Source: Comamonas odontotermitis
GTDB lineage: Bacteria; Pseudomonadota; Gammaproteobacteria; Burkholderiales; Burkholderiaceae_C
Direction: 5' to 3'
Length of the DNA: 64,000 nucleotides
Assembly: GCF_014207855.1 (NCBI RefSeq)
Contig: NZ_JACHKZ010000003.1
Location: 186,001-250,000 of the forward strand
Under the pieces are notes generated by a model, which was given only the letters and a program-made list of their open reading frames with translations, was not told the DNA's origin and searched no databases. The position numbers and the translations under genes were made by a program. Every line of letters begins with the position of its first letter. Within the stretch, counting starts at the first letter, position 1. This document shows, piece by piece, positions 52,493 through 60,604 of the stretch.

Positions 52493-52752
52493 CGATTATT
52501 TATATGGACCTAGGTGTTTGTTGGGAATTGTGAAATCTGTCGGTGCTATGAAAATATTGATAGCAAACGAGGCAATACGCGTGCCTTGTTACGACTAGTG
52601 TCAAATTTTGTTAACACAATAGCTATAAATTGAATAGCATTGATCTGTTTTTTCATCGCCGGGCCGCCCAGGATGAAAAACGCCCCTCGTGGAGGGGCTA
52701 CGAACCGCACGCAATGGGAAGCGTGGGGTGTCATTTTCTACAAGGAGATCCG
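52493..52752 (+). promoter_or_regulatory. AT-rich leader region of the bactofilin gene
   Basis: 260 bases clearly richer in A and T than the flanking genes, with several TATAAA/TTGTTA-like boxes but no single convincing promoter. At 52682-52698 a GCCCCTC-GTG-GAGGGGC hairpin has its T-run on the minus strand. An AAGGAG site precedes the bactofilin ATG. Confidence 0.5.
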
Positions 52753-53361
52753 ATGGCTGTACAAAACCCTTTCTTCGGCGGACGCCGTGACAACGACAAT
52801 TCCGCATCCAAGTTCATGGGCGGCTCGTCATCGAGCTCTTCCGGCAGCACCCTGCCCAGCACGGCCGCTGGTTCGGCCAGCTCGGTGTTGGGGGGCAATC
52901 TGTCCAACAAGTCCGATGACTCCACCACTTCTTCGTATTCCAGCGCCGTGACCTCTACCGATACCACCGCCGGCACCGGCAGCAAACTGACTGTTGGCCC
53001 CAATATCAAGCTCAAGGGCGTCGAGATCACCGATTGCGACACCCTGGTGGTGGAAGGCACGGTCGAGGCCACCATGGATTCGCGCGTGATCCAGATTGCT
53101 GCCGAGGGCGCGTTCCGGGGCTCTGCAGAGATCGACATTGCCGAGATTCACGGCGAATTTGAAGGTAATCTGACGGTGCGTGACAAGCTGGTGATCTTTG
53201 GCAGCGGCCGTGTGCACGGCAAGATCCGCTACGGCAAGGTCATCATCGAAGAAGGTGGCCAGTTGACCGGCGAGATCGAATGCTCAGGCAGCACGCGCAA
53301 GCCCACTGCGAGCACGGGCAGCACCGCCAAGACCGAAAAGGCTGCAGAAAGCGTGGCCTGA
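52753..53361 (+). CDS. Bactofilin family cytoskeletal protein
   Basis: 202 residues. A Ser/Thr/Gly-rich disordered N-terminus (about 1-80) precedes the DUF583 beta-helix at about 80-180: LTVGPNIKLKGVEITDCDTL, AAEGAFRGSAEIDIAEIHGE, LVIFGSGRVHGKIRYGKVII. The short C-terminal tail is Thr/Ser-rich. Bactofilins self-assemble into filaments on the inner membrane that position wall or envelope enzymes. AAGGAG six bases upstream fixes the start at 52753. No partner peptidase or flagellar gene adjoins it. Confidence 0.93.
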   Translation: MAVQNPFFGGRRDNDNSASKFMGGSSSSSSGSTLPSTAAGSASSVLGGNLSNKSDDSTTSSYSSAVTSTDTTAGTGSKLTVGPNIKLKGVEITDCDTLVVEGTVEATMDSRVIQIAAEGAFRGSAEIDIAEIHGEFEGNLTVRDKLVIFGSGRVHGKIRYGKVIIEEGGQLTGEIECSGSTRKPTASTGSTAKTEKAAESVA

Positions 53362-53442
53362 TACGGCTTATGGTCAGTACAGCCTGCGGCGCCTGTCTGA
53401 TAAGCGCTGGCAGCTGCTGATTGAATGATTGAATAGCCATGA

Positions 53443-53468
53443 AAAAGCGCTGCCTCGGCAGCGCTTTT
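53443..53468. terminator. Bidirectional terminator between bactofilin and YciA-like gene
   Basis: AAAAGCGCTGCC-TC-GGCAGCGCTTTT: perfect 12-base stem flanked by A/T ends, serving two convergent genes. Confidence 0.88.
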
Positions 53469-53489
53469 GCATTGGAGCAGCTCTGGTCA

Positions 53490-53903
53490 TCAGGCAGACA
53501 GCGGCGGCACCTTGCGAGGCTGTCCTTGCTCGTCGATCGCCACATAAGTCAAGGTCGCTTCGGTCACCTTGATGAACTGGCCCTGCTTGGACAGGCGCTC
53601 TGCCACCACTTCCACGGCCACGGTCATCGACGTGGTGCCAACGCGGGTGAGCTTGGCATAGAACGACAGAATGTCGCCCACGCGCACGGGTTGCTTGAAG
53701 ATGAACTCATTGACGGCCACGGTCACCGTACGGCCGCGCGAGTGGCGCAGGGGCAGCACCGAGCCTGCCAGATCGACCTGCGACATCACCCAGCCACCAA
53801 AGATATCGCCATTGGCATTGCAATCGGCAGGCATGGGGATGACGCGCAGCACCAGCTCCTTGTCAGTGGGCAAATCGGAGGACGTGGTGCGGACGGTATT
53901 CAT
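53490..53903 (-). CDS. YciA-like acyl-CoA thioesterase
   Basis: 137 residues. Single hotdog domain: LRVIPMPADCNANGDIFGGW, then VMSQVDLAGSVLPLRHSRGR (helix with the catalytic Asp in NGDIFGGW). VAVNEFIFKQPVRVGDILSF matches the beta-strand core. YciA hydrolyses a broad range of acyl-CoAs. ATG at 53903 is the family start; upstream codons in the same frame run through the divergent gene's leader. Convergent to the bactofilin. Confidence 0.92.
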   Translation of the reverse strand: MNTVRTTSSDLPTDKELVLRVIPMPADCNANGDIFGGWVMSQVDLAGSVLPLRHSRGRTVTVAVNEFIFKQPVRVGDILSFYAKLTRVGTTSMTVAVEVVAERLSKQGQFIKVTEATLTYVAIDEQGQPRKVPPLSA

Positions 53904-53944
53904 GGGCACAATCAGGGGATACAACAATCCCACAATTGTCCCCC

Positions 53945-55813
53945 ATGCGCCGTTTTCAGGAAGCCTCTCTCCCCGCAAGCCCTAGCGAAACCAAGGGTAA
54001 ACCCGAATCTCGTGATGGAGAAACCCTCAAGCGCCTGCTGCCCTATCTGTGGGCTTACAAATGGCGCGTGATGGCGGCCCTGCTGCTGATGGTGGGGGCC
54101 AAAGTTGCCAATGTGGGCGTGCCGGTGCTGCTCAAGCATGTGGTGGATGCACTGGGCATCCAGCCCGGCAGCGCCCAGGCGCTGCTGGTGGTACCCGTTG
54201 GCCTGCTGCTGGCCTATGGCGGCCTGCGGTTGCTGACTTCGGTGTTTGGCGAGCTGCGCGAGCTGGTGTTTGCCAAGGCTACGCAGGGCGCAGCGCGCTC
54301 CATTGCCCTGCAGACCTTCGAGCATTTGCACGGCATGAGCCTGCGCTTTCATCTGGAGCGCCAGACCGGCGGCATGACGCGCGATATCGAGCGCGGCGTC
54401 AAAGGCGTCGAGTCGCTCATCTCCTATTCGCTCTACAGCATCGTGCCCACCTTCATTGAACTGGTGCTGGTGCTGGGCATTCTGGCCATCAAGTTCGATG
54501 TCTGGTTTGCGCTCATCACCATCGTGGCACTGGTGGTCTACATCACTTTCACGGTTACGGTCACGCAGTGGCGCACCCAGTACCGGCGCGAGGCCAACCT
54601 GATTGATTCCTCGGCGCACAGCAAGGCGATCGATTCGCTGCTGAACTACGAAACCGTCAAATATTTCAACAACGAGCGCTTTGAAGCCGTGCGTTATGAC
54701 GAGGACCTGGAAAAGCTGCGCCGTGCGCGGCTGAAAAGCCAAAGCAGCCTGAGCGTGCTCAACAGTGGCCAGCAGCTGATCATTGCCGTGGCGCTGGTTG
54801 CCATGCTGTGGCGCGCCACCCAGGGGGTGGTGGATGGCCGGCTGACGCTGGGCGACCTGGTGATGATCAACGCCTTCATGATCCAGTTGTACATCCCGCT
54901 CAATTTTTTAGGCACGCTGTACCGCGAGATTAAGCAGAGCCTTACCGATCTGGACCGCATGTTCACGCTGATGGACAAGGAGCGCGAGGTGGCCGATGCG
55001 CCCGGCGCGCAGCCACTGCAACTGCAGGGCGAACCCGAGCTGCGGTTTGACGATGTGCACTTTGCCTACCACCCGGACCGCCCCATCCTGCAAGGCCTGA
55101 GCTTTGCTGTACCCGCGGGCAGGACGGTTGCTGTGGTGGGGCCTTCCGGCGCGGGTAAATCGACGCTGGCGCGCCTGCTGTTCCGTTTTTACGATGTGCA
55201 GGCGGGCGCCATCCGCATTGCGGGCCAGGACATTCGTGAGATCACGCAGGACAGCCTGCGCCGCGCCATCGGCATCGTGCCGCAGGACACGGTGTTGTTC
55301 AACGACACGGTGGAGTACAACATTGCCTATGGCCGCCCCGGGGCCACGCACGACGAGGTGGTGCAGGCTGCCCAGGCTGCGCGCATCCACGGCATGATTG
55401 CTGCTACGCCGGACGGCTATGCCACGCGCGTGGGCGAGCGGGGCCTGAAGCTGTCGGGCGGCGAGAAGCAGCGCGTTGCCATTGCCCGCACCCTGCTCAA
55501 GAACCCGCCGATCCTGATTTTTGACGAAGCCACCTCGGCACTCGACTCCGCCAATGAGCGCGCCATCCAGCAGGAGCTGCAGCAGGCCGCGCGCGGCAAG
55601 ACCACCCTCGTGATTGCGCACCGCCTGTCAACGGTGGTGGATGCCCACGAGATTCTGGTGATGGATGCAGGCCGCATCGTCGAGCGTGGCACCCATGCAA
55701 GACTGCTGGCGCAAGGTGGGCGTTACGCGGATATGTGGGCGCTGCAGCAGAACGAAAAGCAGGAGCAGATGGCCGAAGAGCGGCAGGAGCAGGAACAGCC
55801 TGAAAATTCCTGA
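53945..55813 (+). CDS. Atm1/HMT1-type half-size ABC exporter
   Basis: 622 residues. About six membrane spans (30-330) fused to one nucleotide-binding domain (370-600): GPSGAGKST Walker A near 397, LSGGEKQRVAIAR signature near 502 and ILIFDEATSALD Walker B near 521. The membrane domain has HLERQTGGMTRDIERGVKG and SLLNYETVKYFNNE, both typical of the Atm1/heavy-metal-tolerance class that exports glutathione persulfide or metal conjugates. The C-terminus is Gln/Glu-rich. The TTG at 53936 is in frame but the ATG at 53945 is preferred. Confidence 0.92.
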   Translation: MRRFQEASLPASPSETKGKPESRDGETLKRLLPYLWAYKWRVMAALLLMVGAKVANVGVPVLLKHVVDALGIQPGSAQALLVVPVGLLLAYGGLRLLTSVFGELRELVFAKATQGAARSIALQTFEHLHGMSLRFHLERQTGGMTRDIERGVKGVESLISYSLYSIVPTFIELVLVLGILAIKFDVWFALITIVALVVYITFTVTVTQWRTQYRREANLIDSSAHSKAIDSLLNYETVKYFNNERFEAVRYDEDLEKLRRARLKSQSSLSVLNSGQQLIIAVALVAMLWRATQGVVDGRLTLGDLVMINAFMIQLYIPLNFLGTLYREIKQSLTDLDRMFTLMDKEREVADAPGAQPLQLQGEPELRFDDVHFAYHPDRPILQGLSFAVPAGRTVAVVGPSGAGKSTLARLLFRFYDVQAGAIRIAGQDIREITQDSLRRAIGIVPQDTVLFNDTVEYNIAYGRPGATHDEVVQAAQAARIHGMIAATPDGYATRVGERGLKLSGGEKQRVAIARTLLKNPPILIFDEATSALDSANERAIQQELQQAARGKTTLVIAHRLSTVVDAHEILVMDAGRIVERGTHARLLAQGGRYADMWALQQNEKQEQMAEERQEQEQPENS

Positions 55814-55829
55814 ATGCTATAAAAATAAG

Positions 55830-55870
55830 AGCTTTTGGCGCTTTTCCATGAGGCGCCAGAAGCTTTTTTT
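55830..55870. terminator. Terminator shared by ABC exporter and phasin-like gene
   Basis: AGCTTTTGGCGC / GCGCCAGAAGCT stem with one G-U pair, then TTTTTT. Located between two convergent stops. Confidence 0.87.
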
Positions 55871-55874
55871 CGGA

Positions 55875-56321
55875 TCAGGGCTTGCGTGTCCGCGACAGAC
55901 GCTTTGCGTTGCTTACCGCCTTGGCGTGCACGGGGGTGATGCCTGCATTCAGTACATCGGTCACCGCATGCACCTGCTGCTTGACGATGCGCTTGGTGGC
56001 CTTGCCGACGCCGAATGGTGCGAAGGGGTTGCTGGCCGTGGGCGTCAGCAGTTCAGGGGTTGCGACCATGCTGGCAGCGGCCTGCCAGTACGAGGTGCAG
56101 GCCTGCGTCCACATGCCCATCCACGATTCGTAGAAGGCAACGACCTTCTCGCTACCCATGCGGTAGAACTCCTGCTGGTCGCGCACAGAAGGGCTTGGGC
56201 CCGCTGTCATCATGCGGCTCACCCGCTGGGCCACCACTTGGGGCGCAGCCCAGGAGAGCTCCAGACTTTTCGCTGCCAGCGACTGGGCGCTGGAGTTGCT
56301 ACGGCGGGAGGAGGTGGACAT
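55875..56321 (-). CDS. Phasin-like small protein
   Basis: 148 residues, amphipathic and helical, with no signal peptide. RDQQEFYRMGSEKVVAFYES and WMGMWTQACTSYWQAAASMV are of the phasin type, which coats polyhydroxyalkanoate granules, but this is weaker than a full Phasin_2 match. A basic C-terminus (AKAVSNAKRLSRTRKP) could bind DNA or granules. A possible operator, AGAAA-CCGA-TTTCT, lies at 56360-56373 upstream of it. Confidence 0.6.
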   Translation of the reverse strand: MSTSSRRSNSSAQSLAAKSLELSWAAPQVVAQRVSRMMTAGPSPSVRDQQEFYRMGSEKVVAFYESWMGMWTQACTSYWQAAASMVATPELLTPTASNPFAPFGVGKATKRIVKQQVHAVTDVLNAGITPVHAKAVSNAKRLSRTRKP

Positions 56322-56664
56322 GGTGAACTTTCTCTGAAAAAACGCTGATCCGATTTTAGAGAAACCGATTTCTGATAGTTTCTACAAATTGTCAGGGAAA
56401 GCTCAACAATGCTGACAGAGGCGAGCGGAGAAGGGGCATTCATGCCTATCGCAGGAGGAAGCCAGGGAGTTGGCCGCGCTATGTCAAAATCTCCCAAGAT
56501 ACTGCCTGGCCACGACAGCAGCATGAAAGCCCCCGGGCTGGCCGGTTGCCGCGTACCGGCGCTGGTGCTTGCTGCATGGCAGCGGCCCATGGCCTTCGCT
56601 GCTGCGCCGCATGGAGCGCAACAGGCAGGATGGCCGCGATTGAATGACCAACGGAGACCCTTGC
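56322..56664. other. Divergent gap of 343 bases without a supported gene
   Basis: Lies between the leftward phasin-like gene and the rightward tautomerase. It holds the palindrome at 56360-56373 near the phasin start and an AT-rich stretch at 56340-56400 that suits a leftward promoter. Open frames exist on both strands over 56409-56671 but their composition is shadow-like and none has a ribosome site or recognisable domain. Confidence 0.5.
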
Positions 56665-56871
56665 ATGCCAACCATTCGTGTAGAACTGTTCGAGGGCCGT
56701 ACCGTGGAGCAAAAGCGCGCGCTGGCCGAAGCCTTGACCGAAGCCACCGTACGCACCCTGGGCGGATCGCCTGACGGCGTTGATATCGTCTTCTTCGATG
56801 TACCGCGCCACAACTGGGCCACGGGCGGGCGGCTCTGGAGCGATCAGCAGCAACAGCAACAGCAGCAGTAA
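56665..56871 (+). CDS. 4-oxalocrotonate tautomerase family protein with poly-Gln tail
   Basis: 68 residues. MPTIRVELFEGRTVEQKRAL exposes Pro at position 1 after Met removal, the catalytic base of the family; Arg11-type residues follow. The normal 60-residue fold ends near HNWATGGRLW, and then eight consecutive Gln close the protein. The stop is directly followed by the ATG of the creatininase gene. GGAG precedes the start at a suitable distance. Substrate unknown; family members isomerise keto-enol acids. Confidence 0.87.
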   Translation: MPTIRVELFEGRTVEQKRALAEALTEATVRTLGGSPDGVDIVFFDVPRHNWATGGRLWSDQQQQQQQQ

Positions 56872-57705
56872 ATGAGCACCGTCAACTGGTCATCGCGCTG
56901 GTGGAAAGACATCAGCACCCGAGAATTCACTGACAGCGAGGCCGTTGGCCTGGCTGCGCGCACCGTGGCGGTGTTGCCGGTGGCGGCCATCGAGCAGCAT
57001 GGCCCGCACCTGCCCGTGTCGGTCGATGCCACTTTGCTGAAAGGCATTGTGGATGCAGCCATGCCCTTGCTGCCCGCCGATGTGCCGGTGCTGGTGTTGC
57101 CCGCGCAGAACGTGGGCCTGAGCACGGAGCACCTGAGCTTTCCAGGCACCCTGAGCCTGCCGCCTCGGCTGATCATCGATCTGTGGACGGCCATGGGCCA
57201 GGCCGTGGCGCGCGCGGGCATCCGCAAACTGCTGATGTTCAACACGCATGGCGGTCAGGTGGCGGTGATGGACATCGTGGCGCGCGAGCTGCGCATGGCG
57301 CACGGCATGCTGGTGTATAGCAGCAGCTGGGGTGGTTTGCCGCTGCCCGCTGCGGTCACCGGGTTGTTCAGCGCCGATGAGCACCGCTTTGGCATCCATG
57401 GCGGCGAGATCGAAACTTCGATGATGCTGCATCTGGCACCTGCGCAGGTGCGCATGGAGCATGCAGGCTGCTTTCATTCCACATCGCAGGACCGCGCGAG
57501 GCGCTTTCCCATTCTGGGTAACGGCAAGAGCGCCAAGATGGGATGGGCCATCGAAGATTACAACGCCTGCGGGGCCGTTGGCAACGCGGCGGGCGCCACG
57601 GCTGAAAAAGGCAAGGCCGTGGTCGATGCTGCGGCGCAGCAACTGGCCCTGCTGCTGCAGGAAATACACCAGCTGGATTGGCGCGTTACCCAGCCGCCGC
57701 GCTGA
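56872..57705 (+). CDS. Creatininase family amidohydrolase
   Basis: 277 residues. EQHGPHLPVSVDATLLKGIV near 42 (metal-ligand Glu, His, Asp), STEHLSFPGTLSLPPRLIID near 84, MFNTHGGQVAVMD near 123 and FGIHGGEIETSMML near 174 (Glu metal ligand) are the family hallmarks. Substrates across the family include creatinine and various cyclic or formyl amides, so the name is generic. It abuts the tautomerase gene without a gap, suggesting a shared catabolic step. Confidence 0.92.
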   Translation: MSTVNWSSRWWKDISTREFTDSEAVGLAARTVAVLPVAAIEQHGPHLPVSVDATLLKGIVDAAMPLLPADVPVLVLPAQNVGLSTEHLSFPGTLSLPPRLIIDLWTAMGQAVARAGIRKLLMFNTHGGQVAVMDIVARELRMAHGMLVYSSSWGGLPLPAAVTGLFSADEHRFGIHGGEIETSMMLHLAPAQVRMEHAGCFHSTSQDRARRFPILGNGKSAKMGWAIEDYNACGAVGNAAGATAEKGKAVVDAAAQQLALLLQEIHQLDWRVTQPPR

Positions 57706-57720
57706 GATCGCCCGCAGGCG

Positions 57721-57777
57721 CTTAGAACGTGTTTACGATCTCTACGCAGCGCGAGGAGATCGTAAACACGTTCTAAG
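57721..57777. repeat. Perfect 22-base inverted repeat
   Basis: Arms 57721-57742 and 57756-57777 (CTTAGAACGTGTTTACGATCTC and its exact complement) enclose a 13-base loop. The right arm contains the stop codon (TAG on the minus strand, 57773-57775) of the leftward GT2. Arm length and perfection exceed the usual terminator, so it may be a dispersed palindromic element. Confidence 0.9.
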
Positions 57778-58762
57778 GCAGTGCCCCTGTGCTGCGCTGC
57801 GAATTGGTAGGTTCCGCCGCTACATCAAAGGCAATGAAGGCCAGGCACAGCTGCACACCCAGAATGAGGGGCAGCGCGCTGAACATGACGGTACCCGCAG
57901 GCGTGACCATGCCCATTGCAAGCGATTTGCCCCACTGGTACAGGCCAAACCCCATTCCCCAGCCAATCAGGCCCAGGCCCAATGGCAGCTCCAGGGATGC
58001 GACCGACATGCCGCGCAGGTAGTAGTTGTAGAAAATGCGTTTGCAGAAGTTGCGGATATGGCCCGCGAAGAATTCGCCCAGGATCTGGGTGATCTTGAGG
58101 TTGCTGAATTCCGTCTCGTATTTGGCGTCCATGGGCACGTCCACAACAACGGCGCGCACGGTGTTCAGCCGGAACAGCATGTCGGTTTCAAAGAAATAGC
58201 TGCGACTGATCTTGTGCAGGGGCAACTGGGCCGCAGTGCTGGCAGCGATGGCGGTGTAGCCATTGGTTGGGTCAAAACTGCTCCAGTACCCCGACGAGAA
58301 CTTGGCCATGAAAGACAGCACCGCATTGCCCAGGATGCGGATCTTGGGCATGCGCGATATCTTCTCCAGGTTGTAGAAGCGGTTGCCCTTGGTGTAATCG
58401 GCCCGGCCACTGACAATGGGCGCCACAAAGCGCGGCAGCAGGCTCGGGTCCATCTGTCCGTCGCCATCGATCTTGACGATGATGTCAAAGCCATCATCGA
58501 TCGCCGCGCGGTAACCCGCCATCACCGCGCCGCCCACACCCAGATTCACCTCGTTGAACAGCACGCTCACGCGGGGATCGCGGTTGTTCTCCTGCACGTA
58601 GCGGCCACTGCCGTCGGGGCAGCAATCGTCAACGACATAGATGCGATCCACCTCCGGGCCGATGGCCTGGATGACCGCAAGGATGTGCCGCGTAACCTTG
58701 TAGCTGGGAATGACGACAGCAATGGTGGAGGCGGGAGGGGGCGATGTGGTGGATAGGCTCAT
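57773..58762 (-). CDS. GT2 glycosyltransferase with C-terminal membrane spans
   Basis: 329 residues. IAVVIPSYKVTRHILAVIQA near 14, IYVVDDCCPDGSGRYVQEN near 41, IIVKIDGDGQMDPSLLPRFV near 92 (metal site), and two C-terminal spans (LPLGLGLIGWGMGFGLYQWG, VMFSALPLILGVQLCLAFIA). Resembles dolichyl-phosphate mannose synthase-like or undecaprenyl-phosphate glycosyltransferases. The start at 58762 (MSLSTTSP) is preferred to 58774. Its stop lies inside the 22-base inverted repeat. No glycan genes flank it directly. Confidence 0.86.
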   Translation of the reverse strand: MSLSTTSPPPASTIAVVIPSYKVTRHILAVIQAIGPEVDRIYVVDDCCPDGSGRYVQENNRDPRVSVLFNEVNLGVGGAVMAGYRAAIDDGFDIIVKIDGDGQMDPSLLPRFVAPIVSGRADYTKGNRFYNLEKISRMPKIRILGNAVLSFMAKFSSGYWSSFDPTNGYTAIAASTAAQLPLHKISRSYFFETDMLFRLNTVRAVVVDVPMDAKYETEFSNLKITQILGEFFAGHIRNFCKRIFYNYYLRGMSVASLELPLGLGLIGWGMGFGLYQWGKSLAMGMVTPAGTVMFSALPLILGVQLCLAFIAFDVAAEPTNSQRSTGALP

Positions 58763-58880
58763 GGTGGGTCGCAAGGTCTGCCGCTGCGGTGGGCAGATCC
58801 TCGCTGCTGGCGTGCTACGCGTCTCTCAAGCGCCCGATTGTTGCACAGCTGGGCCCGGCTAGCGGCTGCGGCCGCTTGTG

Positions 58881-59849
58881 TCATGGCGCCAGTACCTGTG
58901 CAAACACCGCCGCATCGACATTGCCGCCCGTCAGGGCCAGGCCCACCGTCTGCCCTGCAATGGCGGCTCGCTCCTGCAGTGCGGCGGCCAGCGCAGCGGC
59001 GCCCGCGCCTTCAGCCACGTTGTGGGTGCTGGTGAACAGCAGTTGCATGGCGGCGGCGATTTCATCGTCGCTGACCGCCACCACGCGATCGAGGTGCTGG
59101 CGCAGGATGGCGAGCGCCTGTGGGTCGGCCCGGCGCACGGCCATGCCGTCGGCAATCTGTGTGGTGACCGCAGCCTCCACCACCTCGCCAGCGGCAATGG
59201 AGTCGCGGTAGGTGGTGGCACCCGTGCTGACCACGCCGACGATGCGCACCGGGTGCTGCAAGGCCAGCTTGGCTGCCACCGCCGCGCAGGCGCCGGAGCC
59301 CAGGCCAATGGGCACGTAGGCCGTATGCATATCGGGCACGGCGCGCAGAAACTCCCACCAATAGGTGCTGACGCCGCTCACCAGGTCTGCATGGAAGCTG
59401 GGCACCATGTGGGCGCCACGCTGCTCCGCCAGCGCAATGGCATGCTCGCGCGCAGCCTGAAAATCATCCCCATGCTCGATGAGGCTGGCGCCCAGCGCAC
59501 GCATGGCGGCATTCTTTTCGACGGAGTTGCCATGCGGCACCACGATGGTGCAGCGCACGCCATGGCGGCGCGCAGCCCAGGCGATGCTCTGGCCGTGGTT
59601 GCCCCGGGTGGCGCTGATCACTTCGGCAGGCAAGGTGTTGCGGACGGCCATCTGCGCGAAATAGGTCAGACCGCCGCGGATCTTGAAGGCACCCACCGGC
59701 GTGTGGTTTTCATGCTTGAGCCAGCAATGGGCGCCGAGTTTTTCGCTCAGCAGCTGCCAGTGGTATTGCGGCGTAGGCTGAAACTGGTCGTAGACCACGC
59801 GGGATGCGGCTTCGATATCGGCGAGGCTGGGCAAGGCGGAATGCGGCAT
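58881..59849 (-). CDS. Threonine/serine dehydratase-like PLP enzyme
   Basis: 322 residues of the fold-type II PLP family. HTPVGAFKIRGGLTYF near 49 holds the Schiff-base Lys, ATRGNHGQSIAWAA near 79 is the phosphate/substrate loop, and GLGSGACAAVAAKL near 184 binds PLP phosphate. The C-terminal regulatory ACT-like domain of biosynthetic IlvA is absent, so a catabolic dehydratase or racemase-type function is more likely. A longer frame to 60170 has no matching sequence. GGAG precedes the ATG. Confidence 0.9.
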   Translation of the reverse strand: MPHSALPSLADIEAASRVVYDQFQPTPQYHWQLLSEKLGAHCWLKHENHTPVGAFKIRGGLTYFAQMAVRNTLPAEVISATRGNHGQSIAWAARRHGVRCTIVVPHGNSVEKNAAMRALGASLIEHGDDFQAAREHAIALAEQRGAHMVPSFHADLVSGVSTYWWEFLRAVPDMHTAYVPIGLGSGACAAVAAKLALQHPVRIVGVVSTGATTYRDSIAAGEVVEAAVTTQIADGMAVRRADPQALAILRQHLDRVVAVSDDEIAAAMQLLFTSTHNVAEGAGAAALAAALQERAAIAGQTVGLALTGGNVDAAVFAQVLAP

Positions 59850-59863
59850 GGAGGCTCCGGCTG

Positions 59864-60604
59864 TCATTGTGGCTGGGGCAGGGCTGTGGCGCGACTGCGT
59901 AGCGTTACCCGCCCTTTGGGGGTTTGCAGGTGTGCGGCCAGGGCAGGCTGGGCGCTGATTTGCACCTGTATCGGGGTATTCACCGGCAGATTCAGCGCCA
60001 GCAGGGCGGCGCGCAGTGCATCGGCCTGCGGGTGCTGCAGCTCCAGGCCCAGCAGTTGCACGCCTTGGCCCTGCATACTGGCTTCGGGGTGGATGGCGCC
60101 CCAGCGGATCAGGGTGGGCAGGCAGCCGCCCAGCAGCCGCTGTCCGTCGCTGCGCAGCCCGATCTGCCATTCGAGCAGGCCGCGTGGCGTCTGCCTGCTG
60201 GCCGCCTGCGGCGCGCCCGCAGGCAAATCCAATGCGTGCAGGGCCTCGGTGCTGGCAGCGATATCGGGTACGCGCGCCACCCAGTGGATCAGCTGCGGGC
60301 CATGCTGCGCGACCGACGCATGCAGCCAGGCGGCATCCATGTCGAACCAGCGCTTGTCAAACGGGGCGGAAGGTGGAGCGCCCTCGGGATCGATCGCAAT
60401 GATTTCGAGGTACGAGGCCGCAAACGCCTCGCTGCTGGTGCGCAGGAGGCGGTTGTGCGTGCCCATGAAGGCGTGGCGGCCGCCCGCCGCGGGCGTGACG
60501 CCCAGCGTGTCTTCGCACCACTGCACGCCTTCTTCCAGCGTGGCGGCCATGACCACCAGATGGTCGAGTTGAGCGATTCTCGAAGTGGAGGTGGGTGGAT
60601 TCAT
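59864..60604 (-). CDS. VOC/glyoxalase-like protein
   Basis: 246 residues. IAQLDHLVVMAATLEEGVQW near 11 is the first beta-alpha-beta unit of the VOC fold; YLEIIAIDPEGAPPSAPFDK near 67 follows. It resembles the Glyoxalase_3 (DUF4936/PF13468) group whose function is unclear. The C-terminal half (GLELQHPQADALRAALLALN) fits a second VOC module. It overlaps the upstream PhzF gene by 4 bases. Confidence 0.82.
   Translation of the reverse strand: MNPPTSTSRIAQLDHLVVMAATLEEGVQWCEDTLGVTPAAGGRHAFMGTHNRLLRTSSEAFAASYLEIIAIDPEGAPPSAPFDKRWFDMDAAWLHASVAQHGPQLIHWVARVPDIAASTEALHALDLPAGAPQAASRQTPRGLLEWQIGLRSDGQRLLGGCLPTLIRWGAIHPEASMQGQGVQLLGLELQHPQADALRAALLALNLPVNTPIQVQISAQPALAAHLQTPKGRVTLRSRATALPQPQ

Noticed and set aside
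56409-56774. Possible small gene ahead of the tautomerase
   Set aside because: Overlaps the tautomerase in another frame, with Arg/Ala/His-rich composition and no ribosome site or known domain.
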